Below are positions 17,642-27,263 of a DNA stretch of 64,000 bases, one piece after another. Position 1 is the first letter of the stretch. Each line of letters opens with the position of its first letter. Under the pieces are notes generated by a model that was not told the DNA's origin, made no database searches, and was given only the letters and a program-made list of their open reading frames with translations. Location: positions 185,799 to 249,798 of the forward strand of contig NZ_WQLV01000008.1 in NCBI RefSeq assembly GCF_009753675.1. The letters are read 5' to 3'. Source of the stretch: Parasedimentitalea huanghaiensis. Its GTDB lineage: Bacteria > Pseudomonadota > Alphaproteobacteria > Rhodobacterales > Rhodobacteraceae. Position numbers and translations under genes: made by a program.

Positions 17642-17701
17642 GGGTAGCGAGAAGCCAATCTTCTTATTGAAATTGGCAACCTGACTTCCGATACTAAAAA
17701 G

Positions 17702-17962
17702 ATGGCAGAGCATCATAAAGAAGGTCAGCGTAAAAGAAGAGCCAATCTTGCAGGGCATCCCGAATGGATGGAGTATCCACGCACGCGACCCAGAGCTTTG
17801 AAAGCCGGAACTGATTACTTTTTCTCAGGCCGGATGTGCAAGAACCGGCATTATAACCTGCGAAAAGTTGTGGGGTCTCGATGTGTTGAGTGTGAAAGCG
17901 AAACACAAGACATTAGCCCAACGCTTGCCAGCTTTATGCGTGACTGGCTGTCCGAAGTATAG
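17702..17962 (+). CDS. Small zinc-finger-like protein near tRNA-Gly
   Basis: An 86-residue basic protein. Its middle, Y-F-F-S-G-R-M-C-K-N-R-H, followed 11 residues later by C-V-E-C, matches a short C-x3-H...C-x2-C module seen in phage and mobile-element endonuclease-related proteins (the Y-F-T-G-K-x-C-x-x-G-H type). Four ligands for one zinc are therefore present. No catalytic domain follows, so it may be a truncated or minimal DNA-binding protein. It is more AT-rich than its neighbours and lies 110 bases upstream of a tRNA gene, a common site for integration. I cannot assign a function. Confidence 0.65.
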   Translation: MAEHHKEGQRKRRANLAGHPEWMEYPRTRPRALKAGTDYFFSGRMCKNRHYNLRKVVGSRCVECESETQDISPTLASFMRDWLSEV

Positions 17963-18072
17963 CGCCATCCGAATGGAATACTGTTTTCAAAAAAAGTTCA
18001 CCCGTATTTCCAAAAGAAACCACAGGGTGACTTGACCTCCATTTTCCTATGAAATAGGTGGTGTTTAGTTGA

Positions 18073-18146
18073 GCGGGCGTTGTGTAATGGTAAGACCTCA
18101 GCCTTCCAAGCTGATGACACGGGTTCGATTCCCGTCGCCCGCTCCA
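18073..18146 (+). tRNA. trnG: tRNA-Gly (anticodon TCC)
   Basis: A full cloverleaf reads from the sequence. The acceptor stem GCGGGCG pairs with CGCCCGC, the D arm contains AATGGTAA, the anticodon stem-loop CAGCCTTCCAAGCTG shows anticodon TCC, and the T arm is CGGGTTCGATTCCCG. CCA is encoded at the 3' end. Confidence 0.97.
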
Positions 18147-18303
18147 ACTCCTCAATCAGCTTCATTCACATCGCAGTAGAGTGTTACCTCGTGCAGCTGC
18201 GCGACAACTGGCGGCTTGACGAACTGTCATTGCAAGGCCATGAACCTAGGCCACATGCAGAGCTTTGAATGCCTGCCCGTTTTGACTGACCAGAGGATCC
18301 GAA

Positions 18304-20103
18304 ATGGCGCGATCACAAGTAGCACCCAATGCGAAAGAAGAGCGTGAAAGCTCTAAAAAAATCAGCGTTCTGGGGGCGCTTTGGCCATTTATGAAGCCTT
18401 ACCGGTTGTTGATGCTGGCGGCGACATGTGCGCTGGTACTGACCGCCAGCCTATCGCTGACACTGCCATTGGCTGTACGGCGGGTGGTTGATAACTTCCG
18501 GGTCTCGGATACGGAACGACTAAATCAATACTTTTTGGCTGCACTGGGGATTGCGGCACTGTTAGCCTTGGGTACTGGGTTGCGCTATGCATTGGTGACC
18601 CGGTTGGGAGAGCGTGTGGTCGCCGACATCCGCATGGCTGTATTTGATCGTGTTATCGGCATGAGCCCAGAGTTTTTTGAAAAAATCATGACCGGTGAAG
18701 TGCTGAGCCGGATCACGACCGATACAACCCTAATCCAATCCGTATTGGGGTCATCCGTCTCTATTGCATTGCGCAATCTGCTTTTGTTCAGCGGTGGTCT
18801 CATACTGATGCTTTTGACCTCGGCAAAGCTGGCCGGATTGGTCTTGCTGATCGTACCGGCCGTGATCGTACCCATTCTTGTTCTTGGTCGTCGTTTACGA
18901 GTTATCAGCCGGGAAAATCAGGACTGGATTGCCGCCTCCTCTGGTAATGCAGGTGAAGCCCTAACTGCAGTTCAGACCGTCCAAGCCTTTACCCATGAAC
19001 GAGCCAGCAAAGCCCAGTTCGCCGAGATGACCGAGACATCTTATGATGTGTCTCAACGTCGAATCAAAACCCGCGCCTATTTGACTGTGATTGTCATTTT
19101 TCTGGTGTTTTCGGGTATCGTTGGGGTGCTGTGGATGGGCGCCATTGACGTCCGCGCAGGCTTGATGAGCGAAGGCACTCTGATTCAGTTTGTGATCTAC
19201 TCGGTTCTCGTCGCCGGTTCGGTGGCAGCACTGTCAGAGATATTCAGCGAATTGCAACGAGCAGCCGGTGCGACTGAACGGTTGATCGAGTTGTTGAACG
19301 CCACGGACAATGTTACCGACCCTGCGTCTCCAAAGGTGCTGGCCAGCCCGGTGCGCGGCGAGATCACTTTTGACGATGTGTCTTTCCGCTATCCGGCGCG
19401 CCCCGAAACCCCAGCTTTGCAAGATGTTTCGCTGACGGTGGCGCCGGGTGAAACCGTGGCTTTTGTTGGCCCGTCGGGGGCTGGAAAAACCACGATCATC
19501 CAAATGATCCAACGGTTTTACGATCCCAGCAAAGGCGCTGTGACACTTGACGGGATTGCCCTGACCGACCTTCAGCGGGACGAGTTCCGCAGGGCGATTT
19601 CTTTGGTGCCACAAGATCCGGTGATCTTCGCGGCCTCAGCCAGCGAAAATATCCGCTTTGGTCGACCTGATGCCACCGACGCTGAGGTCGAAGCGGCGGC
19701 GAAAGCCGCAGCGGCCCATGATTTTATTTCAGCCCTTCCCGATGGCTATGAAAGTTATGTCGGTGAGCGTGGTGTTATGTTGTCTGGTGGTCAAAAACAG
19801 CGCATCGCAATTGCCCGTGCCATCCTGCGTGACGCTCCGGTGCTACTGTTGGACGAGGCAACTTCGGCACTGGATGCTGAAAGTGAACGCCTGGTGCAGG
19901 CTGCTGTCGATGAGCTGAGCCAGGGCCGCACCACACTGATTGTGGCACACCGTTTGGCAACAGTAAAAAAGGCCGACCGAATTGTAGTGATGGAAGAAGG
20001 CCGGATTGTTGCGACTGGCACCCATGATCAGCTGGTGGCTGAGGGCGGGTTGTACGCCCGGCTGGCACGTTTGCAGTTCACCGAAGGGCTGGCAGCGGAG
20101 TAA
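18304..20103 (+). CDS. ABC exporter half-transporter (MsbA-like)
   Basis: A 599-residue fused ABC exporter subunit: six membrane helices over residues 40-330 and an ATPase domain after about residue 350. Walker A is GPSGAGKTT (from G389), the signature LSGGQKQR begins near residue 493, Walker B is VLLLDEATSALD and the H-loop is VAHRLATV. These dimers export lipids, drugs or peptides. It is followed by its own terminator at 20129. Substrate is unknown; no genetic neighbour narrows it down. Confidence 0.93.
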   Translation: MARSQVAPNAKEERESSKKISVLGALWPFMKPYRLLMLAATCALVLTASLSLTLPLAVRRVVDNFRVSDTERLNQYFLAALGIAALLALGTGLRYALVTRLGERVVADIRMAVFDRVIGMSPEFFEKIMTGEVLSRITTDTTLIQSVLGSSVSIALRNLLLFSGGLILMLLTSAKLAGLVLLIVPAVIVPILVLGRRLRVISRENQDWIAASSGNAGEALTAVQTVQAFTHERASKAQFAEMTETSYDVSQRRIKTRAYLTVIVIFLVFSGIVGVLWMGAIDVRAGLMSEGTLIQFVIYSVLVAGSVAALSEIFSELQRAAGATERLIELLNATDNVTDPASPKVLASPVRGEITFDDVSFRYPARPETPALQDVSLTVAPGETVAFVGPSGAGKTTIIQMIQRFYDPSKGAVTLDGIALTDLQRDEFRRAISLVPQDPVIFAASASENIRFGRPDATDAEVEAAAKAAAAHDFISALPDGYESYVGERGVMLSGGQKQRIAIARAILRDAPVLLLDEATSALDAESERLVQAAVDELSQGRTTLIVAHRLATVKKADRIVVMEEGRIVATGTHDQLVAEGGLYARLARLQFTEGLAAE

Positions 20104-20128
20104 ATCAACACTGCAAATTACGAAATGG

Positions 20129-20156
20129 AAGCCCTGGCCCGTTCGCCGGGGCTTTT
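20129..20156 (+). terminator. Intrinsic terminator after the ABC exporter
   Basis: AAGCCCTGGC (20129-20138) pairs with GCCGGGGCTT (20145-20154; one G-T wobble) around a 6-base loop, ending in TTTT. Confidence 0.8.
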
Positions 20157-20434
20157 GCATTTTGACCGAAGAGAAACGTGAATGTCTGGCTGCGCCCACA
20201 GCAGCCACCAAACATCGACGAACACGCTGGCTATAAGAAACGGCGATCCATTTTGACACGCCCCCTCACGTTGGCCCAGTAAACGAGCTTACTGATACCA
20301 AAATTGCGCAGCGTCACAACCCTAGCTAACTTAAGGTGATCCTTGCCCTTGCTTGCACCTTTGCGATTTTGACCGCATCTTGGAACAAAGCACATAGCAA
20401 GCCCGCAACAAATGGGCATCAGGGGAGACACAAC
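20157..20434. other. Non-coding stretch before the acyl-CoA synthetase
   Basis: These 278 bases follow the exporter terminator and lead to the ribosome site AGGGGAGA (from 20421) of the acyl-CoA synthetase. I see no convincing gene or RNA; the promoter of the synthetase is expected here. Confidence 0.4.
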
Positions 20435-22330
20435 ATGACATTTGCCGGGTTCGCGGATCGCGATGCGTTGGAAGCAGAAATGCCATTTGGCGAGCGGGAT
20501 CTACCGGCAACACTGTACGGCCTGTTATCACGCACCGCTTCAAAGTTCCCCAATAACAGTGCTGTCAGCTATCAGATACTTTCTGGCCCCACAGACAAAG
20601 CTGAAACTCTCACCTGGAAACAGGTAAAGGACAAAACCACGCAAGCGGCCAACTTGTTCCGTGCTCTTGGGGTCGGCGAAAAAGACGTGGTGGCCTATAT
20701 TCTCCCCAACTGTACCGAGACAATCCTAACGCTTCTGGGCGGGGCTGTGGCTGGGATTGTCAATCCGATCAATCCACTGTTGGAGCCGGAACAGATTGCC
20801 TCGATCCTGCGCGAAACCAAAGCCAAAGTTGTGGTGACGCTCAAACCTTTTCCCAAAACCAACGTCGCCCAAAAGGTGGCCGAGGCCGTACGCCATGCAC
20901 CAGGCGTTAACACCGTCCTTGAAATTGATCTCAACCGTTACTTAACACCACCGAAATCCTGGATCGTGCCACTGATCCGCCCCAAACTAGAGGGCAAGGA
21001 CAAGATTGCACATGCTGAATACAAGTCATTTAACAAAGAACTGAACAAACAGCCCACTTCGCTGACCTTTGCAGACAGTACCGAAGACAGGGTCGCGTCC
21101 TATTTCCATACCGGTGGCACCACTGGCATGCCCAAAGTGGCGCAACACAAATATTCAGGCATGATCTACAATGGCTGGCTGGGCCATACTTTGTTGTTCA
21201 CCGACGAAGACAACATCATGTGTCCGCTACCACTGTTCCACGTTTTTGCCTGCCAGGTGATTTTAATGCCGGCCATTGCTTCGGGTGCGCATGTGGTGTT
21301 TCCAACACCGCAAGGCTATCGCGGTGAAGGTGTGTTCGACAATCTGTGGAAGCTGGTGGAACGCTGGAAAATCACCTTTATCATCACAGTCCCCACTGCA
21401 ATCTCCGCCAAAATGCAGCGCCCAATTGATGCAGACGTCTCGACAGTTAAAACCGCATTTTCTGGCTCTGCCCCGTTACCGCTAGAGCTATTCCGCCGCT
21501 TTGAAGACGCGACGGGCATCTCCATCGTTGAAGGCTATGGACTGACCGAGGCCACCTGTCTGGTGTCCTGCAACCCACCAGCAGGAGAGAAAAAAGTTGG
21601 TTCAATCGGCATCCCCTTTCCTTACACCGATGTGAAGATTGTCAAGGGAACAGCTGATGGCCCGATTGAGGCAACTGTGGATGAGATCGGCGAGATTTGT
21701 GTCTCCAACCCCGGCGTCTATCCGGGCAATACTTATACCGAAGCCGCAAAAAATGTGGACCTTTATTACTTCGACAAATACCTTCGCACCGGCGATTTGG
21801 GGCGAATTGACCCGGATGGGTACTTGTGGATCACTGGCCGCGCCAAAGATCTGATTATACGTGGCGGTCACAACATTGACCCGGCAGAGATCGAAGAGGC
21901 TCTGTTGGGGCATGAATCTGTGGCCTTTGCTGGCGCCATTGGGCAGCCTGATGCCCATTCCGGTGAATTACCCTGTGCCTTTGTTGAACTGGTAGATGGT
22001 GCAAGTGTCAGTCCCGAGGAATTGCTCGAGTTCTGCAAGCTCCATGTGCATGAGCGCGCCGCTATTCCCAAACATATGACGATTTTGGATGAGCTGCCCA
22101 AAACGGCAGTTGGCAAAATTTTCAAACCAGATCTGCGACGTCATGCGATTATCCGCGTTTACAACGATGCCCTGCTAAAGGCCGGTCTGGCTGCGCGCGT
22201 TGAAAACGTGGTTGATGACAAAAAGCGTGGTCTGGTGGCTCAGGTCGAGGCCAACGGCATTGATCAAGCCAAAATTTCACAGGTTCTGGGGGGGTTTACC
22301 CGCCCATGGGAAATGGTGCCTGCTGAATAA
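20435..22330 (+). CDS. Acyl-CoA synthetase (AMP-forming)
   Basis: A 631-residue member of the ANL superfamily that activates a carboxylic acid to acyl-AMP and then to acyl-CoA. The phosphate loop is FHTGGTTGMPK; other core motifs are EGYGLTEAT (A5), YLRTGDLG (A7) and the late lysine region PKTAVGKIFKPDLR (A10). Long linkers relative to fatty acyl ligases leave the acyl specificity open. ATG 20435 is chosen for its ribosome site. A hairpin terminator follows at 22355. Confidence 0.93.
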   Translation: MTFAGFADRDALEAEMPFGERDLPATLYGLLSRTASKFPNNSAVSYQILSGPTDKAETLTWKQVKDKTTQAANLFRALGVGEKDVVAYILPNCTETILTLLGGAVAGIVNPINPLLEPEQIASILRETKAKVVVTLKPFPKTNVAQKVAEAVRHAPGVNTVLEIDLNRYLTPPKSWIVPLIRPKLEGKDKIAHAEYKSFNKELNKQPTSLTFADSTEDRVASYFHTGGTTGMPKVAQHKYSGMIYNGWLGHTLLFTDEDNIMCPLPLFHVFACQVILMPAIASGAHVVFPTPQGYRGEGVFDNLWKLVERWKITFIITVPTAISAKMQRPIDADVSTVKTAFSGSAPLPLELFRRFEDATGISIVEGYGLTEATCLVSCNPPAGEKKVGSIGIPFPYTDVKIVKGTADGPIEATVDEIGEICVSNPGVYPGNTYTEAAKNVDLYYFDKYLRTGDLGRIDPDGYLWITGRAKDLIIRGGHNIDPAEIEEALLGHESVAFAGAIGQPDAHSGELPCAFVELVDGASVSPEELLEFCKLHVHERAAIPKHMTILDELPKTAVGKIFKPDLRRHAIIRVYNDALLKAGLAARVENVVDDKKRGLVAQVEANGIDQAKISQVLGGFTRPWEMVPAE

Positions 22331-22354
22331 GGTCCTGTATCAACTAACAAATGA

Positions 22355-22374
22355 AAAGCGCTCTGGGGCGCTTT
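22355..22374 (+). terminator. Intrinsic terminator after the acyl-CoA synthetase
   Basis: AAAGCGC (22355-22361) and GCGCTTT (22368-22374) flank the loop TCTGGG; CTTTGTTT follows. Confidence 0.75.
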
Positions 22375-22436
22375 CTTTGTTTCGCGTTTTTGCACAACTT
22401 GTTCTAGGCTCGAACAAACTCAGCAGGGGATCTGAG

Positions 22437-23360
22437 ATGGATTATGAGCGATTGATAGATGCCGAGACCTGGGCATTTATCCGAAAGACAGGTGAGAGCT
22501 ATGCAGATGACGCTGTTGAGCTAAGCATCGCAGAGCAACGAGACGTGTATGACGCAATGTGCCGCGACTTTCACGTCGCACGTCCGGCGATAGTCCAGAC
22601 CGAGGATCTATCAGCAGACGGCGTACCGGTCCGGCACTACTGGGCTGGCGACCCGACCCGCACCGTCATGTATTTTCACGGTGGTGGCCTTGTCGTTGGC
22701 GGGTTGGAGAGCCATGACGACATCTGCGCCGAGATCTGTGCGCAGACCGGTTATCGGGTGATTTCAACTGATTACCGGTTGCTTCCGGAACACAAACACC
22801 CTGCCAGTTTTGACGACGCCTGGACGAGCACGCAGTGGGCAGCCAATCAGTTTAACGATGGTTTGGTCTTGGTGGGCGACAGCGCTGGCGGCAATCTAGC
22901 CGCAGCTGTGGCCCACCATGCACGCGGGCGTCTTAGCGAGGTGTTGGGTCAGGTGCTCATTTACCCCGGGCTTGGCGGTGATCTTGAGTCTGGTTCGTAC
23001 CACCAGCATGCGCAGGCCCCAATGCTGACCCGTGACGAATACCTGTATTACCAACAGTTACGATTTGACGGACCTGTCCCCGAAAACGACCCGACCTGCG
23101 CACCGTTGCGGGACAGTGATTTTTCAGGCCTCCCACCAACTGTGTTGATCAGTGCCGATTGTGATCCGGTGCGTGACGATTCACGCCAGTATTGTGAAAA
23201 ATTGCTGGCAGCCGGGGGCCGCGCCCATTGGATCAATGAGCCGGGACTGATCCATGGCTTCTTGCGCGCCCGCCACACTGTCGGTCGGGCAAGAAACAGC
23301 TTTGAACGTATTTCGGCAGCAATTGAGGCGCTGGGGCAGAAAATTTGGTCCTACGACTGA
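22437..23360 (+). CDS. Alpha/beta hydrolase (HSL/esterase family)
   Basis: A 307-residue hydrolase of the hormone-sensitive-lipase type. The oxyanion-hole motif HGGGLVVGG, the nucleophile motif GDSAGGNLA and the C-terminal catalytic aspartate (SADCDPVRDD) and histidine (IHGFL) are present. Such enzymes cleave short-chain esters. No signal peptide, so cytoplasmic. ATG 22437 lies after GGGGATCTGAG. It is convergent with the LysR gene that ends at 23406. Confidence 0.93.
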   Translation: MDYERLIDAETWAFIRKTGESYADDAVELSIAEQRDVYDAMCRDFHVARPAIVQTEDLSADGVPVRHYWAGDPTRTVMYFHGGGLVVGGLESHDDICAEICAQTGYRVISTDYRLLPEHKHPASFDDAWTSTQWAANQFNDGLVLVGDSAGGNLAAAVAHHARGRLSEVLGQVLIYPGLGGDLESGSYHQHAQAPMLTRDEYLYYQQLRFDGPVPENDPTCAPLRDSDFSGLPPTVLISADCDPVRDDSRQYCEKLLAAGGRAHWINEPGLIHGFLRARHTVGRARNSFERISAAIEALGQKIWSYD

Positions 23361-23405
23361 CCTGCCTTGTCCATCGGGGGCATTCCCAGGCCACAAATTG
23401 CGTGC

Positions 23406-24284
23406 TCAAACATGTGCTGCCAAATGATCAATCAAGGCCCGGATGCGAGCCGTCAGATGTCTGCTTGGCGGATAAACGGCATATAAGCCCACAACTCTGG
23501 CCTCTTCCTTTTCAAATAGAAGCTTCAATTTACCGGTCTCCAAGAACGGCAAGACGGTGTAGTATGGGATGCGCCCAATTCCGAGCCCATCTGCCGCCAT
23601 ATTGGCAACTGCCAGCGGAGAGTTTGCACGAAAACTGCCCGATACCGGGATCGCTTGAATGCCACTCCCAGTCTTAAACTCCCAACTATCACTGGTGCTG
23701 GCGAATGTCCGTAGCAGGCAGTTGTGTGTTGCCAATGCGGCGGGGCTTTTGGGCTCACCATGCTGGTCTAAGTAATCTGGGGATGCGCAGCAAACAATCC
23801 GCATATCCAACAGTCGACGTGCAACAAGGCTCGAATCTTTCAAATCGCCAAAGCGTACAGCGAGGTCATATCCTTCTTCGATGATAGAAACATGATGGTC
23901 TGACAAATGCAGTTCTATAAAGACTTTTGGATGCGCAGCCTGAAATGGTTTCAACATCCGCACCAATTGCGAAGATCCAAAGCCGGTTGGCGCTGTAATC
24001 CTGATACGCCCAGCCAGTTCAGATTGTTTTACCTGCACCAACCCTTCTAGTTCATCGAACTGCTCCAGCAACGGCACACATCGGTCGTAATATGCGCGCC
24101 CTGTTTCAGTCAGAGTAACACTGCGTGTTGTTCGATTGAATAGCTGCGCACCAAGCCGTTCTTCGAGTTGTCCCACGTATTTGCTGGCCAGCTTGGTACT
24201 GATCCCCACCCGTCTGGCCCCTTCAGTAAAGGACTGGTTTGCCGCAACCGCCGCAAACGTCCGCATGCCTTGCACGGTATCCAT
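23406..24284 (-). CDS. LysR-family regulator of the GST/reductase genes
   Basis: A 292-residue LysR regulator (298 if a GTG at 24302 is used). The N-terminal helix-turn-helix reads SFTEGARRVGISTKLASKYV; the effector domain follows with TAPTGFGSSQLV. It is closest in style to the CrgA/DsdC-like group. The ATG at 24284 is preferred because MDTVQGMRTFAAVA is the usual LysR beginning. It is divergent from gst at 24402, and its likely target is that operon. Confidence 0.92.
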   Translation of the reverse strand: MDTVQGMRTFAAVAANQSFTEGARRVGISTKLASKYVGQLEERLGAQLFNRTTRSVTLTETGRAYYDRCVPLLEQFDELEGLVQVKQSELAGRIRITAPTGFGSSQLVRMLKPFQAAHPKVFIELHLSDHHVSIIEEGYDLAVRFGDLKDSSLVARRLLDMRIVCCASPDYLDQHGEPKSPAALATHNCLLRTFASTSDSWEFKTGSGIQAIPVSGSFRANSPLAVANMAADGLGIGRIPYYTVLPFLETGKLKLLFEKEEARVVGLYAVYPPSRHLTARIRALIDHLAAHV

Positions 24285-24296
24285 TGTCGCCACCAC

Positions 24297-24313
24297 GTTC
24301 ACAAATATTGAAC
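24297..24313. promoter_or_regulatory. Inverted repeat in the LysR/GST intergenic region
   Basis: GTTCACAAATATTGAAC has complementary arms GTTCA and TGAAC with a 7-base centre, a T-N11-A-like LysR box. It overlaps the extended LysR start, fitting autoregulation plus control of the divergent genes. Confidence 0.4.
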
Positions 24314-24401
24314 AAGTAAGTATATTATCGCCACTGAGAGTTCAAGCTAGACCTATGTCATCGCCGGGGACAGGCTCTGGCACCGACAAAGGACGAACCA
24401 C

Positions 24402-25034
24402 ATGTCTAACGCTATACGTATTCACGGCTTCCCTCTTTCCGGCCACTCTCACCGTGTTGTGCTGTTTGCCAGCCTTGCGGGGATCAACCACGAGGTCCTG
24501 ACTGTTGACCTCGCCAATGGAGCCCACAAGAAGGACGACTTTCTGGCCAAAAACCCTGCAGGTCAGGTGCCCGTTATTGAAGATGGTGAAACCATAATCA
24601 GCGACAGCAACGCCATCTTGGTTTACTTGGCTCGTAGATATGCCCCCTCTTACATTCCGAATGATCCAGCGGAAGAAGCTGCCGTTCAAAAATTCCTGAC
24701 CCTAGCAGCGGGTGAACTCGCCTTCGGTCCAGCTGCAGCACGGTTGATTAACGTCTTCAAGGCTCCCTTAGATGTCGATTTCACCCATGCGACCGCAGCC
24801 AAAGTTCTCGGAAAGCTCGAAACCCATTTGCAGGGCCGTGACTTCTTGGTTAGCGACACGCCAACAATTGCTGACGTAGCAATCTATAGCTACACCGCTC
24901 ACGCCCCAGAAGGTGGGATCACTTTGGAGCCCTATCCAAATGTTCGTCGTCTGCTGGCCAATATCGAGGCCCTTGACGGGTTTATCCCAATGCCGACCAC
25001 ACCAGTAGGATTGCGAGCCTCCTCTGCGGCCTGA
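24402..25034 (+). CDS. Glutathione S-transferase
   Basis: A 210-residue GST with an N-terminal thioredoxin-like domain (AIRIHGFPLSGHSHRVVLFASLAGI, cis-Pro segment GQVPVIED, glutathione-binding SDSNAILVYLA) and a helical C-terminal domain with DTPTIADVAIYSY. The catalytic residue is probably Ser13 in PLSGHSHR. It starts after AAAGGACG and is followed 65 bases later by the oxidoreductase fusion; the LysR gene is divergent. Confidence 0.94.
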   Translation: MSNAIRIHGFPLSGHSHRVVLFASLAGINHEVLTVDLANGAHKKDDFLAKNPAGQVPVIEDGETIISDSNAILVYLARRYAPSYIPNDPAEEAAVQKFLTLAAGELAFGPAAARLINVFKAPLDVDFTHATAAKVLGKLETHLQGRDFLVSDTPTIADVAIYSYTAHAPEGGITLEPYPNVRRLLANIEALDGFIPMPTTPVGLRASSAA

Positions 25035-25099
25035 CCCACCTGCCCGGCCGATCTTATTTTGGCCGGGCACCCCTTCCAGTTTTTTCCAAGAGGCCAGCC

Positions 25100-27169
25100 A
25101 TGACCGATCAGGCTCCATTCCCGCAATCGCCCTTCCATGCTGGTGAACAAGAGGCACAGGATCGTGTCGGCAAACGCGCCTCTATGGAGGCCTTTGGTAA
25201 AGTAGCGATCCGCCCTTTTATGCCGGATCAGCACCGGGTATTTTTTGAACATCTCCCGTTTGTTGTTCTAGGCAGCGTTGATGAAAAGGGGTGGCCTTGG
25301 GCCTCCATTCTGACCGGGGGCAACGGGTTTATTAGGTCGCCCAACAGCAAGCGACTTGACCTTGCTGCCAGGCCGGCACCCGGTGATCCATTGCAGACCT
25401 CCCTAAAAACCGGTGCGCCCATTGGCCTGCTGGGGATCGAGATCCCCACCCGCCGTCGCAACCGGATGAACGCGCAGGTAATGGAGAAAACCGACGGCGG
25501 CTTTTCGCTTGGCGTGATGCAATCTTTTGGCAATTGCCCGCAATACATCCAGACCCGAGACATTGAATTCATTCGCGACCCGTCTGCTCCCGCAGAACAG
25601 GCTGCCCCCGTCAGGTTCACCGAATTAGACCAAGCTGCCATTGATTTCATTGAAGGCTCAGACACCTTTTTTGTGTCCAGTTATATCAGCCCTGCCAATG
25701 GGCTGACGGCCGAAGGCGTTGACGTATCACACCGTGGTGGCAGAGCAGGATTTGTCAAAGTTGACGGCAATACGCTGACCATCCCGGATTACTCCGGCAA
25801 TAACTTTTTCAACACCATTGGTAATTTCTTGGTCAACCCCAAGGCCGGTCTCATCTTTCCGGACTTCGAAACCGGTGACCTGCTGATGTTGACTGGCACG
25901 GTCGAATTACTGTGGGAGGATCATCCAGAGGTCATTGCATTCAAAGGAGCTGAGCGGGGTTGGCGATTTACGCTGGACCACGGGATGCGTCTCTCTGATG
26001 CGTTGCCGTTTCGCGCACAGTTTGGGGAATGGTCACCCAATTCTCTAATGGCCGATGACTGGGCCACGTCTGATGCGCGCGCTAAGGCCGAAGAGCAGCG
26101 TAATACATGGCGAACTCTGCGCGTGGCCAAAATTGAGGATGAAAGCAGCGTCATCCGCTCGTTCTATCTTGAAGCCACCGACGACCAGCCGTTGCTTTCT
26201 TATGAGGCTGGGCAATTTCTAACCATTCGGGTCCACCCTGATGGGACTGGACCGCAAGTCCGGACATATACCCTGTCTTCAGCCCCGGCAGATCCGGCCT
26301 ATAGAATTTCCGTAAAGCGCGAACCCGGCGGCATCGTGTCTAAGCACTTGCACGACAATCTCAGCGTAGGGGACACTATCGAAATCAAGGCCCCCAAAGG
26401 CGCCTTCTACATCGACCCACTAGAGAAACGCCCCGCTGTGTTGCTTGCTGGCGGTGTCGGGATCACGCCTATGATGGCAATGACCCGCCATGTCCTAAAC
26501 GAGGGCGTTCGTAAACGATACCTACGCCCACTAACTGTCTTCCATGCTGCGCAGACCACAGAGCAGCGCGCATTCGCACAAGAGTTTCGCGCAGCTGAGG
26601 CTGAAGCCAATGGAAAAATCCGCTATGTTTCGGTGATCGGACACCCCACCGAAGCTGAGGTTGCGGGCGAGGATTTTGCTGCGTCAGGGCGCATTGATGC
26701 AGATACATTACGCGCATATCTGGTGCTTGATGACTATGATTTTTTCCTTTGTGGTCCTTCGTCTTTCATGCAGGCGATGTACGACCTTTTGCACGACCTT
26801 GGTGTTGCCGATGCTCGAATTTTCGCAGAGTCATTTGGCCCAGCAGTGCTGAACCGAAGGATAGACGCTCAGGAGCAACTGCCAACACAAACACCAGAAG
26901 CTGAGATGGCGGTTGTTAAATTTGAAAAATCTGGCTTTGAGCAACAATGGGAAACGGGCGATGGAACCCTGCTTGAAACAGCTGAGGCCCATGGTTTGAC
27001 CCCAGATTTTTCGTGTCGGGCAGGATCTTGTGGAAGTTGCGCTGTCAAAAAACTGTCAGGTGAAGTCGCCTATCGAACATCGCCAACCGCCAACATCGGA
27101 ACTGATGATGTCCTTATCTGTTGCGCAGTTCCGGCCCAAGGAAGCAGCACTTTGGTACTTGACCTTTAG
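25100..27169 (+). CDS. PNPOx-like / FAD reductase / 2Fe-2S ferredoxin fusion
   Basis: A 689-residue three-part protein. Residues 1 to about 320 form a pyridoxamine-5'-phosphate-oxidase-like flavin domain (split barrel; GSVDEKGWPWASILTG, SYISPANGL). About 330-580 is an FNR-type FAD/NAD(P)H module with RTYTLSSAP and GGVGITPMMAM. The end is a plant-type [2Fe-2S] ferredoxin with CRAGSCGSC and a final ICCAV. Electrons could pass from NAD(P)H to the ferredoxin and/or to the flavin-domain substrate. With a GST and a LysR regulator upstream it looks like a xenobiotic or electrophile response. The substrate is unknown. Confidence 0.9.
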   Translation: MTDQAPFPQSPFHAGEQEAQDRVGKRASMEAFGKVAIRPFMPDQHRVFFEHLPFVVLGSVDEKGWPWASILTGGNGFIRSPNSKRLDLAARPAPGDPLQTSLKTGAPIGLLGIEIPTRRRNRMNAQVMEKTDGGFSLGVMQSFGNCPQYIQTRDIEFIRDPSAPAEQAAPVRFTELDQAAIDFIEGSDTFFVSSYISPANGLTAEGVDVSHRGGRAGFVKVDGNTLTIPDYSGNNFFNTIGNFLVNPKAGLIFPDFETGDLLMLTGTVELLWEDHPEVIAFKGAERGWRFTLDHGMRLSDALPFRAQFGEWSPNSLMADDWATSDARAKAEEQRNTWRTLRVAKIEDESSVIRSFYLEATDDQPLLSYEAGQFLTIRVHPDGTGPQVRTYTLSSAPADPAYRISVKREPGGIVSKHLHDNLSVGDTIEIKAPKGAFYIDPLEKRPAVLLAGGVGITPMMAMTRHVLNEGVRKRYLRPLTVFHAAQTTEQRAFAQEFRAAEAEANGKIRYVSVIGHPTEAEVAGEDFAASGRIDADTLRAYLVLDDYDFFLCGPSSFMQAMYDLLHDLGVADARIFAESFGPAVLNRRIDAQEQLPTQTPEAEMAVVKFEKSGFEQQWETGDGTLLETAEAHGLTPDFSCRAGSCGSCAVKKLSGEVAYRTSPTANIGTDDVLICCAVPAQGSSTLVLDL

Positions 27170-27176
27170 TCTCTAC

Positions 27177-27212
27177 AGGTGATCGCCGAGACCATTTTTT
27201 CTGCGATCACCT
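27177..27212. terminator. Hairpin between convergent genes
   Basis: AGGTGATCGC (27177-27186) and GCGATCACCT (27203-27212) form a 10-bp stem. The T6 run lies inside the loop rather than after the stem, so intrinsic termination is less certain. Confidence 0.5.
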
Positions 27213-27263
27213 TAGGTATATGGAAAAAGAAAGAAATTCAGCAAGCAAGACAAGGTGAACGTT

